This document shows positions 20,757-22,239 of a stretch of DNA of 22,239 nt, one piece after another. The notes under the pieces were generated by a model. The model did not search any database. It was not told the DNA's origin and saw only the letters and a list, made by a program, of their open reading frames with translations. The DNA lies in assembly GCF_943913695.1 (NCBI RefSeq), contig NZ_CALTZE010000059.1, forward strand, positions 1-22,239, given 5' to 3'. This DNA comes from an uncultured Marmoricola sp. GTDB taxonomy: Bacteria > Actinomycetota > Actinomycetes > Propionibacteriales > Nocardioidaceae. The position numbers and the translations under genes were made by a program. The first letter of the stretch is position 1. Each line of letters starts with the position of its first letter.

Positions 20757-21002
20757 GTGGCCCGAGTCGTCGTCGACGTGATGCCCAAGCCCGAGATCCT
20801 CGACCCCCAGGGCAAGGCCGTGCACGGTGCGCTGCCCCGCCTCGGCTTCACCGGTGTGCTCGACGTGCGCCAGGGCAAGCGCTTCGAGCTGGAGCTGGAG
20901 GGCGAGCTGACCGACGAGGTGCTGGCGCAGGTGCGGCAGATGGCCGAGACCCTGCTCTCCAACCCGGTCATCGAGGACTTCGACGTCCGGGTGGAGTCGT
21001 GA
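20757..21002 (+). CDS. purS: FGAM synthase subunit PurS
   Basis: Small bridging subunit of the three-part formylglycinamidine ribonucleotide synthase (PurS-PurQ-PurL), which converts FGAR to FGAM with glutamine as nitrogen donor. The 81 residues are the normal length. The GTG at 20757 has GAAGGA six bases upstream. Family features visible are ARVVVDVMPKPEILDPQGKA at the start, the LPRLGFTGVLDVRQGKRFEL hairpin (about 26-45), and the helix ending AETLLSNPVIEDFDVRVES. It overlaps purQ by four bases (GTGA), giving 1:1 coupling. purL is expected elsewhere; it is not in this window. Confidence 0.96.
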   Translation: MARVVVDVMPKPEILDPQGKAVHGALPRLGFTGVLDVRQGKRFELELEGELTDEVLAQVRQMAETLLSNPVIEDFDVRVES

Positions 21003-21673
21003 GCCTCCGGGTCGGGGTCGTCACCTTCCCCGGGTCGCTCGACGACGTCGATGCGGCGCGTGCCGTCGGGCTGGCCGGTGCCGAGCCGGTGCCGTTGTGG
21101 CACGGCGACCACGACCTGCGCGGGGTCGATGCCGTGGTGCTGCCGGGTGGCTTCTCCTACGGCGACTACCTGCGGTGCGGCGCGATCGCGCGCTTCGCGC
21201 CGGTGATGACCGAGGTCGTCGCGGCCGCCGGTCGCGGCATGCCCGTGCTCGGCATCTGCAACGGCTTCCAGATCCTGTGCGAGAGCCACCTGCTCCCCGG
21301 GGCGCTGATCCGCAACGACCACCGTCGCTTCGGCTGCCTCGACCAGCGGCTGGTGATCGACAACGCCGCCACGGCCTGGACCTCGGCCTACACCGAGGGC
21401 CAGGAGATCACCGTCGTGCTCAAGAACGGCGAGGGCTCCTACGTCGCCGACGCCGAGACCCTCGACCGCCTCGAGGGCGAGGGGCGCGTGGTGGCGCGCT
21501 ACGTCGGGCCCAACCCCAACGGCTCCCAGCGTGCCATCGCCGGGGTCTGCAACGAGGCGGGCAACGTGGTCGGCCTGATGCCCCACCCCGAGCACGCGGT
21601 CGAGGACCTGTGCGGGCCGGGCACCGACGGTCTCGGCTTCTTCACCAGCCTGCTCCACTCCGCGCTGGTCTGA
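20999..21673 (+). CDS. purQ: FGAM synthase glutaminase subunit PurQ
   Basis: Class I glutamine amidotransferase that releases ammonia for PurL, 224 residues, normal length. The GTG at 20999 overlaps the purS stop. The catalytic triad is visible: nucleophile C87 in the elbow GICNGFQ (85-91), and H196 and E198 in MPHPEHA (194-200). Other family blocks are VVTFPGSLDDVDA (7-19), VLPGGFSYGDYLRCGAIA (47-64), IRNDHRRFGC (104-113) and PNPNGSQRAIAGVCN (171-185). It appears to be the end of the purSQ unit here, since a minus-strand gene lies 24 bases downstream and purL does not follow directly. Very secure. Confidence 0.97.
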   Translation: MSLRVGVVTFPGSLDDVDAARAVGLAGAEPVPLWHGDHDLRGVDAVVLPGGFSYGDYLRCGAIARFAPVMTEVVAAAGRGMPVLGICNGFQILCESHLLPGALIRNDHRRFGCLDQRLVIDNAATAWTSAYTEGQEITVVLKNGEGSYVADAETLDRLEGEGRVVARYVGPNPNGSQRAIAGVCNEAGNVVGLMPHPEHAVEDLCGPGTDGLGFFTSLLHSALV

Positions 21674-21697
21674 GCCGCGGTCGGGCTGCGCCGCGGG

Positions 21698-22239
21698 TCA
21701 GCCCAGCCGGCCGCTGCGCAGCGCCTTCCAGGTGCCGGCGCCGACGACCTTGCTCGCGGGGAGACCGACGGTGCGCTGGTAGGCGCCCACGGCGTTGGCG
21801 GTGGCGGCGGTCCAGGTGCCGGTCACGGGCAGGCGGGCGGCGGTCGCGGCGTTGAGCGAGCGCTGCAGCCAGGTCACGTCAGGCCCCGTCGAGCGGGTGC
21901 GCAGCGCGCGGCCGCTGCTTCCGGCGGCGTGCAGCGAGACCCAGTCGCTGGGGGTGAAGTAGGTGCGCGCGGGGTGCCCGACGCGGCGCTGGAAGGCGTT
22001 CATGCCCTTCTCGAAGGGGTCGTTCCAGGTGCCGGTCACGCGGTAGGGGTAGTGGCCGCGCTGCTTGAGCACGCACTGCAGCGCGGTGAGCTGCGCGGTG
22101 CGCGCCCAGCCGGTGCGCACGTAGCTCGTCTTGTTGATCGACGCCGGGGTGCAGCGGGCGTCGGCCATCGCGCTGCCCGTGTACGCCGGGTCGGGGTTCT
22201 GCGGCCGGCCCGGTGCCGGTGTGGGGGCCGGTGTGGGGG
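21698..22239 (-). CDS. Protein with two peptidoglycan-binding repeats (N-terminus beyond window)
   Basis: The frame is open to the right edge (180 residues visible), beginning PTPAPTPAPGRPQNP, so the in-frame ATG at 22168 is probably internal. The Pro/Thr/Ala stretch is a typical linker between an upstream catalytic or signal region and wall-binding modules. Two PG_binding_1-like repeats follow: one around TAQLTALQCVLKQRGHYP, VTGTWNDPFEKGMNAFQRRVG; the second around VTWLQRSLNAATAARLPVTG, TWTAATANAVGAYQRTVGLP, ending GAGTWKALRSGRLG. Each shows the LQ...G...VTGTW...T..A...FQ/YQ pattern of the three-helix wall-binding fold. Two cysteines (in DARCTP and LQCVL) suggest an exported, disulfide-bonded domain. 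The whole protein may be a wall hydrolase or another secreted wall-associated protein; the catalytic part is not visible. It converges on purQ with only 24 bases between stops. Confidence 0.85.
   Translation of the reverse strand, partial: PTPAPTPAPGRPQNPDPAYTGSAMADARCTPASINKTSYVRTGWARTAQLTALQCVLKQRGHYPYRVTGTWNDPFEKGMNAFQRRVGHPARTYFTPSDWVSLHAAGSSGRALRTRSTGPDVTWLQRSLNAATAARLPVTGTWTAATANAVGAYQRTVGLPASKVVGAGTWKALRSGRLG

Noticed and set aside
21675..21696. CCGCGG...CCGCGG hairpin between purQ and the convergent wall-binding gene
   Set aside because: Only a 6 bp stem with a 10-base loop, in DNA where such matches are common; not enough to call a terminator.
1..22239. tRNA, rRNA, transposase, integrase or prophage genes
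   Set aside because: I looked for these and saw no cloverleaf with conserved arms, no terminal inverted repeats flanking a transposase-like frame and no phage-type products.

Overview
The window is very GC-rich, with G/C-dominated third codon positions, many GTG starts and 1-4 bp stop/start overlaps. This is the style of a high-GC actinobacterium. The gene content (actinobacterial-type purB, purC, purS and purQ, a non-mycobacterial ESX/type VII secretion locus, an LPxTG surface protein and a secreted M28 aminopeptidase) best fits the Propionibacteriales, something Nocardioides-like. That placement is inference from protein resemblance, not a search result.

Left flank (1-5129): purB, cut only by a few codons at the window edge; a secreted PA-domain/M28 aminopeptidase with its own promoter region and a strong hairpin after it; an isolated 47-codon gene for a tiny secreted peptide, framed by two perfect hairpins; then purC (probably leaderless), overlapped by an SRPBCC-fold protein and a 62-residue two-helix membrane protein.

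Centre (5146-20712): one ESX/T7SS locus. eccC (minus strand; three FtsK/SpoIIIE ATPase domains) diverges from a first eccD across a 209 bp regulatory gap holding a 7+7 bp palindrome. Downstream on the plus strand are two WXG100 genes, an attenuator-like hairpin, a helical EspC-like protein with a Ser/Gly tail, a mycosin with degenerate active-site motifs, a PPE/EspB-like protein with a long repetitive Gly/Ala/Ser tail, a second eccD, a sortase-anchored (LPDTG) protein with a coiled coil and Cys repeats, eccB, and a second mycosin. Several junctions overlap (ATGA or GTGA), implying translational coupling. EccB, EccC and the two EccD proteins would form the inner-membrane channel. The mycosins would stabilise or trim at the outer face, and the WXG100, EspC-like and EspB-like proteins are the likely cargo. 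No eccE or eccA is present in the window.

Right flank (20713-22239): purS and purQ, overlapping by 4 bp, with a promoter whose -10 covers the mycosin stop codon. A convergent secreted protein with two peptidoglycan-binding repeats runs off the right edge. The ESX locus therefore lies inside a housekeeping purine-biosynthesis neighbourhood. The items most worth following up are the two mycosins with unusual oxyanion-hole residues, the two different EccD proteins, the LPDTG protein encoded between core ESX genes, and the orphan 47-residue secreted peptide.
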